Shown here: positions 8,361-17,684 of the stretch, in pieces
How positions within the stretch are numbered: position 1 is the first letter of the stretch
Layout of the letters: every line of letters begins with the position of its first letter
NCBI GenBank assembly: GCA_016719485.1
Contig: JADJZB010000030.1
Location: 267,396-331,395 of the forward strand
DNA from: Holophagales bacterium
Lineage (GTDB): Bacteria; Acidobacteriota; Thermoanaerobaculia; UBA5066
Length of the DNA stretch: 64,000 bases
Direction: 5' to 3'
Notes under the pieces: generated by a model
Told to the model about the DNA's origin: nothing
Database searches by the model: none
Seen by the model: the letters and a program-made list of their open reading frames with translations, nothing else
Position numbers and translations under genes: made by a program

Positions 8361-9790
8361 ATGACTTCGGCCCCTCGCGTCCGCTTCGCCCCCTCGCCCA
8401 CCGGCTCCCTCCACGTCGGCGGCGCCCGCACCGCTCTCTACAACTGGCTCTTCGCGCGCCGCCACGGCGGCACCTTCATCCTCCGGATCGAGGACACCGA
8501 CGTCGACCGGAACAAGCCCGAGCTCGTCGACCAGATCCTCGAGGCGATGACCTGGCTCGGCCTGACGTGGGACGAGGGCCCGTTCCGCCAGAGCGAGAGG
8601 TACGGCCTCTACCGCGAGGCGGCCGCCCGGCTCCTCGCCGAAGGGAAGGCCTACCGCGCCTTCGAGACCCCCGAGGAGCTCGAGGCCGCGCGCAAGGCGG
8701 CCGACGCCGCCGGAGAGACGTTCCGGTATTCCGGCGCGGGGCGCGAGATCCCGGTGGCCGAGTCGGACCGCCGCGCCGCCGCGGGAGAGCCGTTCGTCAT
8801 CCGGCTGAAGATGCCGGACGAGGCGATCGTCGTCGACGACATCGTCCAGGGCCGGGCCGAGTTCCCGGCCGGCTCGCTCGACGACTTCGTCCTGATGCGC
8901 TCCGACGGCCACCCGCTCTACCACTTCTCCGTCTGCGTCGACGACGTGGAGATGCGGATCACGCACGTCGTGCGGGGCGTCGACCACCTCCCGAACACGC
9001 CCAAGCACGTCGCCCTCTTCGCCGCCCTCGGCGCCGAGCCGCCGAAGTTCGCGCACCTCGGGATGATCCTCGGCGCCGACGGCAAGAAGCTCTCGAAGCG
9101 GCACGGCGCGGCCGGCGCCGAGGAGTTCCGCGCCCAGGGGCTCCTCCCCGAGGCGCTCGTCAACTTCCTCGCGCTTCTCGGCTGGTCGCCGGGCGAGGAC
9201 CGCGAACGCATGACGATGGACGAGATGGCCTCGCTCTTCTCCCTCGAGAGGATCGGGCCCTCCCCCTCGCGCTTCGACCACGAGAAGCTCGCCTGGCTGA
9301 ACGGCCAGTACCTCCAGGACGTCCCCGACGCGCGCCTCCTCGAGCTCGCGCGCCCCTTCGGCCTCCCACGGCGTGCTGCCCGGACGAGACGCTCCTCTGC
9401 GCGCTCCCGCTCCAGAAGCAGCGCGCGAAGACCCTCGTCGAGCTCGCGACGGGCCTCTCCGTCTACGGGGACGACCCCGCCGAGTACGACGCCGCGGGAA
9501 TGAAGAAGTTCGGCAAGGCTGCGAACGCCCCGCTCCTCAGGTCCTTCGTCGAGCGGATTTCCGCCCTCCCGTCCCTTTCCCACGCCGCGATCGAGGAGGC
9601 CGCCCGCGCCCTCGCCGCCGAGGCGGGCGTCAAGCTGGGCGACCTCGCCCAGCCGGTGCGCCTCGCCCTCACCGGCACCCTCGCCTCCCCTCCCCTCTTC
9701 GAGATGATCGAGGTCCTCGGTCTCGAGACGACCCGGCGGCGCGCCCTCGCGCTGGCGGCGAGAATCGAGATCGAAGAGGCCCCGAGCTGA
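8361..9790 (+). CDS. gltX: Glutamyl-tRNA synthetase (frame broken by one base)
   Basis: GltX charges tRNA-Glu. The class I HIGH-type motif is HVGGARTALYNWL near residue 17, followed by FILRIEDTD, and the KMSKS motif is KKLSKRHG. The frame from the ATG at 8361 is good until about 9370, where it runs into junk; the next frame then reads PDETLLCALPLQKQRAKTL and the rest of the anticodon-binding domain to 9790. Adding one C to the CCC run near 9366-9368 joins both into 476 residues, normal for the family. This looks like a sequencing deletion. The stop lies eight bases before glnS, so both synthetases form one operon. Confidence 0.93.
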
Positions 9791-9798
9791 GGCAACCG

Positions 9799-11499
9799 AT
9801 GGAAGAGACGCAGACCCCCGCCCCCGAGACCCCCGGCAAGGACTTCATCCGAGAGATCGTCGAGGACGACCTCCGAACGGGGAAGCACACGACCGTCGCC
9901 ACGCGCTTCCCGCCCGAGCCGAACGGCTACCTCCACATCGGCCACGCCAAGTCGATCTGCCTGAACTTCGGCGTCGCGAAGGAGTACGGCGGCACCTGCA
10001 ACCTCCGCTTCGACGACACGAACCCCCTCAAGGAGGACGTCGAGTACGTCGACGCCATCGAGGAGGACGTCCGCTGGCTCGGCTTCGAGTGGCACGGGAT
10101 GTTCTACGCCTCGGACTACTTCGGCAGGATCTACGACTTCGCCGAGGAGCTGATCCGGCGCGGGAAGGCCTTCGTCTGCGACCTCACCGCCGACGAGGTC
10201 CGCGCCACGCGCGGCACGCTGACCGAGCCCGGGAAGAACAGCCCGTACCGCGACCGCCCCGTCGAGGAGAGCCTCGACCTCTTCCGCCGGATGCGCGCCG
10301 GGGAGTTCCCCGACGGCTCGCGGACGCTGCGGGCGAAGATCGACATGGCGTCGCCGAACATCAACCTGCGCGACCCGGCCCTCTACCGGATCCGCAAGGC
10401 GACCCACCACCGGACGGGCGACGCGTGGTGCATCTACCCGATGTACGACTACGCCCACGCGATCTCCGACTGGATCGAGGGGATCACCCACTCCCTCTGC
10501 ACGCTCGAGTTCGAGGACCACCGGCCCCTCTACGACTGGTGCCTCCTCGCCCTCGGCCTCGAGAACCGCCCCCGGCAGATCGAGTTCGCGCGCCTCGCCA
10601 TCACCTACACGCTCCTCTCCAAGAGAAAGCTCCTCCAGCTCGTCACCGGCGGGCAGGTCAAGGGCTGGGACGACCCGCGGATGCCGACGATCGCGGGCCT
10701 GCGCCGCCGGGGCTACACGCCCGAGGCGATCCGCGACTTCGCCGACCGGATCGGCCTGGCCAAGCGCGACAGCCTCGTCGACGTCGCCCTCCTCGAGCAC
10801 TGCCTGAGGGAGGACCTCAACCGTCGCGCCCCGCGCGGGATGGCGGTCCTCGACCCGCTCAAGGTCGTCCTGACGAACTGGCCCGTGGGAGAGGTCGTCG
10901 AGCTCGACGCGGTCAACAACCCCGAGGACCCGTCCGCCGGGACGCGCAAGGTCGCCTTCGGCCGCGAGCTCTGGATCGACCGGGACGACTTCCGCGAGGT
11001 GCCGCCCCCGAAGTACCACCGCCTCTCTCCGGGGCAGGAGGTGCGCCTGCGCTGGGGCTTCATCATCCGGTGCGAGGAGGTCGTGAAGAACGCCTCCGGC
11101 GAGGCCGTCGAGCTGCGCTGCACGTACGACCCGACGTCGAAGAGCGGGGAGGAGGGCGCCGCCCGCAAGGTGAAGGGGACGATCCACTGGGTCTCGGCGG
11201 CCCACGCGGTCGCGGCCGAGGTGCGTCTCTACGACCGCCTCTTCACGACCGAGCTCCCCGACGACGCCCCGGAGGGCAAGGACTTCCTCTCGAACCTCAA
11301 CCCCGAGTCGCTCCTCGTGAGAGAGGGATTCGTCGAACCGGCGCTCGCGTCGGCGCCGCACGGAGCGTTCCTCCAGTTCGAGCGCCTGGGGTATTTCTCC
11401 GTCGATCCCGACTCGGGGCCCGGGAGGCCCGTCTTCAACCGCTCCGTCGGGCTGCGCGACACGTGGGCGAAGATCGAGAAGAAGGGACGCGGGGCCTGA
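9799..11499 (+). CDS. glnS: Glutaminyl-tRNA synthetase
   Basis: This 566-residue class Ic synthetase charges tRNA-Gln directly. It is told apart from GluRS by FPPEPNGYLHIGHAKSI (HIGH motif), the LRFDDTNP segment and the C-terminal two-barrel anticodon domain; the KMSKS-like motif is LLSKRKL. The true start is the ATG at 9799; the frame is open further upstream only as a shadow of gltX. Most bacteria make Gln-tRNA by amidating Glu-tRNA, so an intact GlnRS points to the lineages that acquired this enzyme. A tRNA-Gln lies 500 bases downstream. Confidence 0.97.
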   Translation: MEETQTPAPETPGKDFIREIVEDDLRTGKHTTVATRFPPEPNGYLHIGHAKSICLNFGVAKEYGGTCNLRFDDTNPLKEDVEYVDAIEEDVRWLGFEWHGMFYASDYFGRIYDFAEELIRRGKAFVCDLTADEVRATRGTLTEPGKNSPYRDRPVEESLDLFRRMRAGEFPDGSRTLRAKIDMASPNINLRDPALYRIRKATHHRTGDAWCIYPMYDYAHAISDWIEGITHSLCTLEFEDHRPLYDWCLLALGLENRPRQIEFARLAITYTLLSKRKLLQLVTGGQVKGWDDPRMPTIAGLRRRGYTPEAIRDFADRIGLAKRDSLVDVALLEHCLREDLNRRAPRGMAVLDPLKVVLTNWPVGEVVELDAVNNPEDPSAGTRKVAFGRELWIDRDDFREVPPPKYHRLSPGQEVRLRWGFIIRCEEVVKNASGEAVELRCTYDPTSKSGEEGAARKVKGTIHWVSAAHAVAAEVRLYDRLFTTELPDDAPEGKDFLSNLNPESLLVREGFVEPALASAPHGAFLQFERLGYFSVDPDSGPGRPVFNRSVGLRDTWAKIEKKGRGA

Positions 11500-11509
11500 C
11501 GGCCCGAAG

Positions 11510-11935
11510 GTGACCGCGGAACCGGACGTCAGAGCGCCCGCCGGGCGGAGGCTCCTCCTCTGGGCCCCCGTCCTGGCGATGCTGGTCATCCAGGTGGTGC
11601 TCTCGTCCCGGAGCCAGCTGCCCCTGCCGCTCCTGCGTTCACTTCCCGCCAGCGACAAGATCGCGCACGCGGGGTGGTTCTTCCTCCTCGGGCTCCTCGC
11701 CTACCGGGCCGCCCGCAGCGGCGAAGGCTGGCCGCGCCGCCGGACGACGCTCGTGCTCATCCTCGGGGCGCTCCTCTGGGGAATCAGCGACGAAGCCCAC
11801 CAGGCCTTCGTGCCGGGCCGCGACGTGGAGCCTGCGGATGTCGCCGCCGACGTCGCGGGCGCGACCGTCGCCGCGCTGATCGCGGAGCCGCTCCTCCGGC
11901 GCCTTCGCCTCGTCGCCGTGCCCCCTCCGTCCTGA
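11510..11935 (+). CDS. VanZ-like membrane protein
   Basis: This 141-residue protein starts at a GTG ten bases after glnS. It has hydrophobic segments at about residues 15-32, 48-65, 80-98 and 112-127, and carries the VanZ-family motif DEAHQAFVPGRDVEPADV between the third and fourth. VanZ-like proteins are small integral membrane proteins; VanZ itself gives low-level teicoplanin resistance, but the function of the wide family is unknown and resistance should not be assumed here. The 3' end is followed by a strong hairpin. Confidence 0.85.
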   Translation: MTAEPDVRAPAGRRLLLWAPVLAMLVIQVVLSSRSQLPLPLLRSLPASDKIAHAGWFFLLGLLAYRAARSGEGWPRRRTTLVLILGALLWGISDEAHQAFVPGRDVEPADVAADVAGATVAALIAEPLLRRLRLVAVPPPS

Positions 11936-11963
11936 CCCGCCTCGCCTCGTCGCGGCGGCCGGA

Positions 11964-11997
11964 ACGAAAACGCCGCCCGTGGGCGGCGAGTTTCGTC
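11964..11997. terminator. Rho-independent terminator, usable in both directions
   Basis: ACGAAA-A-CGCCGCCC pairs with GGGCGGCG-AG-TTTCGT around a GT turn, so A's flank one side of the GC stem and T's the other. It would end the gltX-glnS-vanZ transcript and also the tRNA-Gln transcript arriving from the right. Confidence 0.85.
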
Positions 11998-12001
11998 AGG
12001 A

Positions 12002-12075
<74 letters not shown>

Positions 12076-12132
12076 ACCTGGAGGGGCGGGCATTATGAGG
12101 TCGGCGACCGTGCCGGTCAACCGGTGGGGCCG

Positions 12133-12666
12133 TCAGAGCGTCTTGGAGAGTGAAAGGAAGAACCGCGCCAGGTCCTCCGGAAGGCCGCGCCCCTGGAACG
12201 TGACCGAGACCTCCCCCTTCGCCGCTCCCGGCACGACGGCCGGTTCGGACACCCTGGAGGCCTTCCCGCGCCCCTTCTTCGGCGCAGCGTCGACCACCTC
12301 GGGCTGCAGCACCTTCGCAGCCTTCTTGCGCCCGTTCTTCCGCGGGCGCCGGGACTCCTTCGGGCGGAGCCGGGTCACGTCGGGCGGGCCGACCCGGATG
12401 CCGAACTTCTCGGCCACGTTTTCGATGACGACGCGCGCCTCGGTCGTCGGGGCCTTCGCGAGGAGATTCCGGGCCCACGCGAGCGCGGCCGGACGGTCGA
12501 TCCCCATCTTCCGGCGCACCTCCCGGATGATCCCGGCGCCGATGTCGGCCGGCTTCATCTTCAGGGCCTTGCCGGCCGCGACCTTGACGTCCCGTTCGTT
12601 CAGGGACTTGTCGCCCTTCAGGAGCGATTCCACCGTCTGGCGGAGCCTGTCCGTTTCTGAGGCCAT
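12133..12666 (-). CDS. Basic hypothetical protein, 177 aa
   Basis: The ATG at 12666 is chosen because GGAAGGAG lies six bases before it; the frame is open further upstream but has no such site. The first half is predicted helical and rich in Ala, Lys and Arg (for example LNERDVKVAAGKALKMKPAD and MGIDRPAALAWARNLLAK). The second half is a basic Pro/Lys/Arg linker (RRPRKNGRKKAAK) and ends in FLSLSKTL. There is no signal peptide or membrane segment. The composition suggests nucleic-acid binding, but I do not recognise the family and no function is assigned. It is transcribed toward the tRNA-Gln gene. Confidence 0.7.
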   Translation of the reverse strand: MASETDRLRQTVESLLKGDKSLNERDVKVAAGKALKMKPADIGAGIIREVRRKMGIDRPAALAWARNLLAKAPTTEARVVIENVAEKFGIRVGPPDVTRLRPKESRRPRKNGRKKAAKVLQPEVVDAAPKKGRGKASRVSEPAVVPGAAKGEVSVTFQGRGLPEDLARFFLSLSKTL

Positions 12667-12731
12667 GCGGTCTCCTTCCGTTTCCCGGGATTTTGCGCGC
12701 TTCGCAATTGTTCTACAAAAGTCAGGGGGAT

Positions 12732-13043
12732 TCAATACCGGGGAACGGACGGGTCGATCCGGCTGCCCCACGCGAGGATCCCGCCCTCCAGGTTGCAGGC
12801 CCCGGGTATGCCGTTCTTCCGGAGAAACTGCACCACCGTCGCGCTCCGGCTGCCGCTGCGGCAGGCCACGACGACCTGGGCGTCGGCCGGAATCTCGGCG
12901 AGCCGCTGCGGCACCTCGCGCATCGGAACGTGGTGTACCTCGAACGGGAACGGAGCGGTCTGCAGCTCGAGCGCTTCCCTCACGTCCAGCACGAACGGGG
13001 CCCGGCCCCCGTCGAAGAGCGCCTTCAGCTCCTCCACGGTCAT
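12732..13043 (-). CDS. Single-domain rhodanese-like protein
   Basis: This 103-residue protein is one rhodanese domain. It opens with FVLDVREALELQ, has the substrate helix HHVPMREVPQRL, and the active-site loop starts with cysteine in VVVACRSGSRSATVV. Such proteins carry persulfide sulfur in the cytoplasm. Its ATG overlaps the mqnC stop codon as ATGA, so it is translated with the menaquinone genes, although no sulfur step is known in that pathway. The link may be regulatory, or it may help supply the radical SAM enzyme with iron-sulfur clusters; both are guesses. Confidence 0.9.
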   Translation of the reverse strand: MTVEELKALFDGGRAPFVLDVREALELQTAPFPFEVHHVPMREVPQRLAEIPADAQVVVACRSGSRSATVVQFLRKNGIPGACNLEGGILAWGSRIDPSVPRY

Positions 13044-14224
13044 GCGCCCTCCCGTCCCTCGAGCCGGCAGCAGGGGGCGTGGCACCGGTCGTAGACCGAG
13101 CCCCGCTGGGCGGGCACGAAGCCGGCGTCGCGGATGAGGGCGACCATGTCGGCTTTCGTCATCCGGTTGTGGGCCCCGGCCGCGGCGACGACGTTCTCCT
13201 CGATCATGATCGAGCCGAGGTCGTCGGCGCCGAAGAAGAGCGAGACCTGCCCGATCTTCCTGCCCTGCGTCACCCACGAGCCCTGCAGGTGAGCGACGTT
13301 GTCGAGGAAGAGGCGCGAAAGCGCCAGCGTCCGGAGGTAGTCGTGGCCGGTCGAGACCTCGACCGTGCCGTCGAGCGCGGTGTTCTCGTCCTGGAAGGTC
13401 CAGGGGATGAACGCCGTGAACGACTCCCGGCCCTCGGAGAGCGACGCGTCCTGGATCCGCCTCACGACCGCGAGGTGCGCGATCCGCTCGGCGTACGTCT
13501 CCCCGACGCCGAACATCATCGTCGCGGTCGTCGGCATCCCGAGACGGTGCGCCTCGCGGTGGACCTCGGCCCACTTCTCGGTCGGCGCCTTCGCGAGCGC
13601 CCAGATCCTCTTCCGCACGCCGTCCTCGAGGACCTCCGCCCCGCCGCCGGGGACCGACATCAGGCCGGCGTCGCGCAGCCGCACGAGGACGTCGGCCACC
13701 GGCATCTTCTCCTTCTTGGCGAGGAAGAAGATCTCCGGCGCCGAGAAGGCGTGCCTGTGGATGCGCGGGTAGCGATCGCGCAGGAACGAGAGGAGCTCCT
13801 CGTAGAAGGAGAACGGGAGCTCGGCGTGGACGCCTCCCTGCAGGAGGACACCGGTCCCCCCGAGGGCGAGCGTCTCCTCGACCTTCGCGCCGATCTCCTC
13901 GAGGGGGAGGACGTAGGCCTCCTCGTCGCCCGCTTTCCGGTAGAAGGCACAGAAGCTGCAGCGGTAGATGCAGACGTTCGTGTAGTTGATGTTCCGGTCG
14001 ACCTGGTACGTCGCCGTGAGACCCGGGTGCATCCGGCGCCGGACCGCGGCCGCGGCCGCGCCCAGCTCGAGGAGCGGCGCCTCCTCGAAGAGGACGAGCG
14101 CCTCGGCCGGCGTGATGCGGGCGCCGGCGACGGCACGGTCGAGGATCGCGGATACGCGGGGCGAGCCCCCGAGGCCCGGGACCGGAGGGTTGGCGAGGAA
14201 TCCGCCGGGTGCGCCGGCCAGCAT
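13040..14224 (-). CDS. mqnC: Cyclic dehypoxanthinyl futalosine synthase
   Basis: This radical SAM enzyme of 394 residues closes the ring of dehypoxanthinyl futalosine in the futalosine route to menaquinone. The iron-sulfur motif CxxxCxxC is C85, C89 and C92 in NVCIYRCSFCAFYR. Further family segments are GGTGVLLQGGVH, a glycine-rich strand near VPGGGAEVL, and TMMFGVGETYAERIAHL. MqnC is preferred over the related MqnE because of the HPGLTATYQVDRNINYTNVC opening and the adjacent mqnA. The ATG overlaps the mqnA stop by one base (TGATG). No mqnB or mqnD is in the window. Confidence 0.92.
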   Translation of the reverse strand: MLAGAPGGFLANPPVPGLGGSPRVSAILDRAVAGARITPAEALVLFEEAPLLELGAAAAAVRRRMHPGLTATYQVDRNINYTNVCIYRCSFCAFYRKAGDEEAYVLPLEEIGAKVEETLALGGTGVLLQGGVHAELPFSFYEELLSFLRDRYPRIHRHAFSAPEIFFLAKKEKMPVADVLVRLRDAGLMSVPGGGAEVLEDGVRKRIWALAKAPTEKWAEVHREAHRLGMPTTATMMFGVGETYAERIAHLAVVRRIQDASLSEGRESFTAFIPWTFQDENTALDGTVEVSTGHDYLRTLALSRLFLDNVAHLQGSWVTQGRKIGQVSLFFGADDLGSIMIEENVVAAAGAHNRMTKADMVALIRDAGFVPAQRGSVYDRCHAPCCRLEGREGA

Positions 14225-15033
14225 CAGGAGAAGGACCTCGGGACGAGCGGCACGCCCGCGAAGGGCGGAAGGTCGGGCGACGTGATGAGTCCGTGCGCCG
14301 CGGCCCGGCGGTAGAACTCGGCGAGGCCGCGCTCGTCGTCGGCGTCGAGGTCGTGGTGGAGGTCCCGCTCGAGGTACTCCCCGAGGAGCCTCCGGTCGAG
14401 CCCCGTCCGCGCCACGGAGGCGTCGAGAATCTCGCTCGTCCGGTGCCGGGCGTAGTCGCGCGACCAGAGGAACGGCTCGGGGTCGACGTCCCGCCGGACG
14501 GCCCAGACGGCGGTCACGAGGGGCAGGCCCGTGAGCCGGTTCCACCCCTGGGCGAGATCGAGGACGTGGTACGCCGACACGTCGGTGACGAGCGCCGGGT
14601 CTCCGATGAGGAGCGCGGCATCCGCCGCCGCGAGCATCCGCGGCAGGTCGGGCACGGCGCGGTGGTATTCGGGGACGATGCCGTAGAGGTCCGCGAGGAG
14701 GACCCGCACCATCGCCGCCGAGGATCGCGAGCTGGAGTCGAGCGCGACGCTCCGGATCTCGGGAAACGGGACCCGGGACACCAGCAGGACGCTCCGGACC
14801 CGGTCGTACGCCGCGATGCCCACGCCACGGACGATCCGGATCCCGGGGATTCGCGCCGCCTCGATGGACGGGATGATGCCGGCCTGCACCTCGCCGCGGG
14901 CGAGCCGCTCCGCGCACGAGGACGGGAGGTCGCTGATCGGGAGGAATCCCTCGACCGCCCCCTTGAGGAAGCCCCAGGTGACGGGCCAGGCGTTCACGAA
15001 GTCGACGACGGAGACGGGTATGGCAGGCGTCAT
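14224..15033 (-). CDS. mqnA: Chorismate dehydratase
   Basis: MqnA removes water from chorismate to give 3-enolpyruvylbenzoate, the first committed step of futalosine-type menaquinone synthesis. The protein has about 269 residues and the periplasmic-binding-protein-like fold of the family: VSVVDFVNAWP at the start, then VQAGIIPSIEAARIPG, the SRSSAAMVRVLLADLYG substrate loop and LLIGDPALV. Start choice is open between the ATG at 15033 and a GTG at 15039. It heads the mqnA-mqnC-rhodanese operon; the next gene upstream is divergent, about 55 bases away. Confidence 0.92.
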   Translation of the reverse strand: MTPAIPVSVVDFVNAWPVTWGFLKGAVEGFLPISDLPSSCAERLARGEVQAGIIPSIEAARIPGIRIVRGVGIAAYDRVRSVLLVSRVPFPEIRSVALDSSSRSSAAMVRVLLADLYGIVPEYHRAVPDLPRMLAAADAALLIGDPALVTDVSAYHVLDLAQGWNRLTGLPLVTAVWAVRRDVDPEPFLWSRDYARHRTSEILDASVARTGLDRRLLGEYLERDLHHDLDADDERGLAEFYRRAAAHGLITSPDLPPFAGVPLVPRSFS

Positions 15034-15089
15034 GGCCACGACGATCTTACGACGGCGGATCCCGGACGGACTCGGGCGACAATGCCGGC

Positions 15090-16300
15090 GTGGACGCGCC
15101 GCCCCTTCTCGTCTCGGTCCTGATGCCGTGCCTGAACGAGGCCGAGACGCTCGAACGCTGTGTTCGGCGAGCCGTCGACACGCTCACCGCCTCGGGGCTC
15201 GCCGGAGAGGTCCTCGTCGCCGACAACGGTTCGACCGACGGCTCGCAGGAGATCGCCGTACGGGCCGGCGCGCGGGTCGTCTCCGTCCCCGAACGGGGTT
15301 ACGGCGCCGCGCTCCTCGGCGGCATCGCCGCGGCGAGGGGGCGCCACGTCGTCATGGGAGACGCGGACGACTCCTACGACTTCGGCGACGTCCCCGCCTT
15401 CGTCGCCAGGCTCGAGGAGGGGCACGACCTCGTCATGGGCTCGCGCTTCCAGGGCCGGATCGAGCCGGGCGCCATGCCGCCGCTTCACCGCTGGCTCGGG
15501 AACCCCGTCCTCTCCTTCCTCGGGCGCCTCTTCTTCCGCGTCCCGATCTCGGACTTCCACTGCGGCATCCGCGGCTTCCGCAAGGAGGCGATCGACCGCA
15601 TCGGCCTCAGGACGACGGGGATGGAGTTCGCGAGCGAGATGGTCGTCAAGGCGACGCTCTTCGGCCTGCGCATCGGCGAGATCCCGGTGACGCTCCGCAA
15701 GGACGGCCGGTCGCGGCCGCCGCACCTGCGCACGTGGAGGGACGGCTGGAGACACCTGCGTTTCCTCCTGATGTACTCGCCCCGGTGGCTCTATCTCTGG
15801 CCCGGCCTCCTTCTCGTCCTCCTCGGCACGGGGCTCCTCGCGTGGCTCTACCCCGGCCCCCGTCACGTCGGCGCGGCGACGCTCGACGTCCACGCGATGC
15901 TCGGGGCGGCCGTCATGGTCCTGACCGGGGTCGAGGCGCTCACGTTCGCCGTCTTCGCGAAGGTCTTCGCCATCACCGAGGGGTTCCTGCCGGAGGACCC
16001 GCGCCTCGCCCGGGCCTTCCGGGTCGTCACGCTCGAGACCGGGCTCGTGGCGAGCACGATCCTCCTCCTGGCCGGAGCCGGCCTCTGCGCCACCGTCGTC
16101 GCCGACTGGGCCGCCTCCGTCTTCAACTACCTCGACTACTCCGTCTCGATGCGAAGGATGATCCCGGGCGCCCTGCTGCTCGTCCTCGGGGCACACGGCC
16201 TCCTCGCGTCGTTCTTCCTCTCGATTCTCGGCCTCAAGCGGCGCTGGGAGCGGCGGCGGGGCGGCGCGCCGGGGGGGGGGGGGGGACGGCGCGGCCCGGG
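15090..16300 (+). CDS. Membrane-anchored family 2 glycosyltransferase (3' end unclear)
   Basis: The N-terminal GT2 domain (about residues 5-225) has VSVLMPCLNEAETLERCV, the ADNGSTDGS nucleotide-sugar loop, the DADDSYDF metal-binding motif and ISDFHCGIRGFRKEA. Hydrophobic segments follow to about residue 380, as in dolichyl/undecaprenyl-phosphate glucose-type synthases that feed sugars to periplasmic glycosylation. After KRRWERRR the sequence enters a run of 15 G's (16271-16285), and the open frame then continues for 1.8 kb across rho and engB, which cannot be real. None of the three frames stops before the rho stop codon at 16326, so the true 3' end is not readable here. Confidence 0.8.
16271..16285 (+). 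repeat. Run of 15 G residues
   Basis: An uninterrupted G15 tract lies at the very end of the glycosyltransferase gene, and seven C's follow at 16308-16314. It sits between convergent genes. Given the other homopolymer errors in the window its length is doubtful, and it may mark a poorly resolved spot. Confidence 0.8.
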
Positions 16301-16325
16301 CCAGGGTCCCCCCCGACTCATTGCC

Positions 16326-17684
16326 TCACCCCGCCGACATCGACCCCAGGAACTCCTGGTTCGTCTTCGACTTCTCGAGCCTCTCGAGGAGGAGCTCCAT
16401 CGACTCGACCGTCGAGAGCGGGGTGAGCACCTTGCGGAGGATCCAGATCCGGTTGAGCTCGCCCTTCTCGATGAGGAGCTCTTCCTTCCTCGTCCCCGAC
16501 TTGTTGATGTCGATGGACGGGAAGACCCGGCGGTCGACGAGCCGGCGATCCAGGTGGATCTCCATGTTGCCCGTCCCCTTGAACTCCTCGAAGATCACGT
16601 CGTCCATCCGCGAGCCGGTGTCGATGAGGGCCGTGGCCATGATCGTCAGCGAGCCCCCCTCCTCGACGTTGCGCGCCGCGCCGAAGAAGCGCTTCGGCTT
16701 CTGGAGCGCGTTCGCGTCGACACCGCCGGAGAGGACCTTGCCCGACGGCGGGCAGGTCGTGTTGTAGGCGCGGGCGAGGCGCGTGATCGAGTCGAGGAGG
16801 ATGACGACGTCGCGCTTGTGCTCGACGAGGCGCTTGGCCTTCTCGATGACCATCTCGGCCACCTGGACGTGGCGCGTCGCCGGCTCGTCGAACGTCGAGC
16901 TGATGACCTCGCCCTTCACCGACCGCTGCATGTCGGTGACCTCCTCGGGCCGCTCGTCGATGAGGAGGACGATGAGCGTGACCTCGGGGTGGTTCGTCGT
17001 GATCGAGTTCGCCAGCGCCTGCAGGAGCATCGTCTTGCCGGTCCGCGGCGGGGCGACGATGAGGCCGCGCTGTCCCTTGCCGACCGGGGCGATCAGGTCG
17101 AGGACGCGCGACGACATGTTCGCCGTCTCGAGCCGGATCCGCTCCTGCGGGTAGAGGGGCGTCAGGTTGTCGAAGAGGATCTTCTCCCGCGCGATGTCGG
17201 GGTGCTCGAAGTTGACCGCCTCGACCTTGATGAGGGCGAAGTAGCGCTCCCCCTCCTTCGGCGGACGGATCTGCCCCGAGATCGTGTCGCCCGTCCTGAG
17301 GCCGAACTTGCGGATCTGGGAAGGCGAGACGTAGATGTCGTCCGGCCCGGCGAGGTAGTTGTACTCGGGCGCCCGGAGGAAGCCGAAGCCGTCCGGGAGG
17401 ACCTCGAGGACCCCTTCCGAGAAGATGAGCCCCGCCCGCTCGGTCTGCGCCTGCAGCACCTTGAAGATGAGCTCCTGCTTGCGCAGGGCGGGCGCTCCTT
17501 CGACCTCGAGCTCGGCCGCGATCTTCAGGAGCTGCGGCATCGGGGTGTTGTGCAGCGTCCGGATGTCGAGCATCGGCTGGTCGTCGACGTCCGGCGACAC
17601 GGGCTCTTCCAGGTCGTTCGGAAGCTCGTTGAGGTCGATCGCCGGGGTGGCGTAGTCGGTGCCGGGGACCTTGCGGCGTGGCAT
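16326..17684 (-). CDS. rho: Transcription termination factor Rho
   Basis: This 452-residue RNA helicase ends transcription at Rho-dependent sites. Features in order: an N-terminal Rho-N helix bundle that includes PQLLKIAAELEVEG (49-62); the cold-shock-type RNA-binding domain with DGFGFLRAPEYNYL (98-111); and the RecA-like ATPase with Walker A APPRTGKT (211-218), Walker B DVVILLDSITRLARAY and the Q-loop GGVDANAL. The start at 17684 is set by AAGGAG and overlaps the engB stop (TGATG). Bicyclomycin-target residues appear normal. The N-terminal acidic stretch LPNDLEEPVSPDVDDQP is an extra linker. Confidence 0.97.
   Translation of the reverse strand: MPRRKVPGTDYATPAIDLNELPNDLEEPVSPDVDDQPMLDIRTLHNTPMPQLLKIAAELEVEGAPALRKQELIFKVLQAQTERAGLIFSEGVLEVLPDGFGFLRAPEYNYLAGPDDIYVSPSQIRKFGLRTGDTISGQIRPPKEGERYFALIKVEAVNFEHPDIAREKILFDNLTPLYPQERIRLETANMSSRVLDLIAPVGKGQRGLIVAPPRTGKTMLLQALANSITTNHPEVTLIVLLIDERPEEVTDMQRSVKGEVISSTFDEPATRHVQVAEMVIEKAKRLVEHKRDVVILLDSITRLARAYNTTCPPSGKVLSGGVDANALQKPKRFFGAARNVEEGGSLTIMATALIDTGSRMDDVIFEEFKGTGNMEIHLDRRLVDRRVFPSIDINKSGTRKEELLIEKGELNRIWILRKVLTPLSTVESMELLLERLEKSKTNQEFLGSMSAG

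Noticed and set aside
13040..14917. A 625-residue version of mqnC
   Set aside because: The extra N-terminal part is the shadow of mqnA. The ATG at 14224 overlapping the mqnA stop gives the family length.
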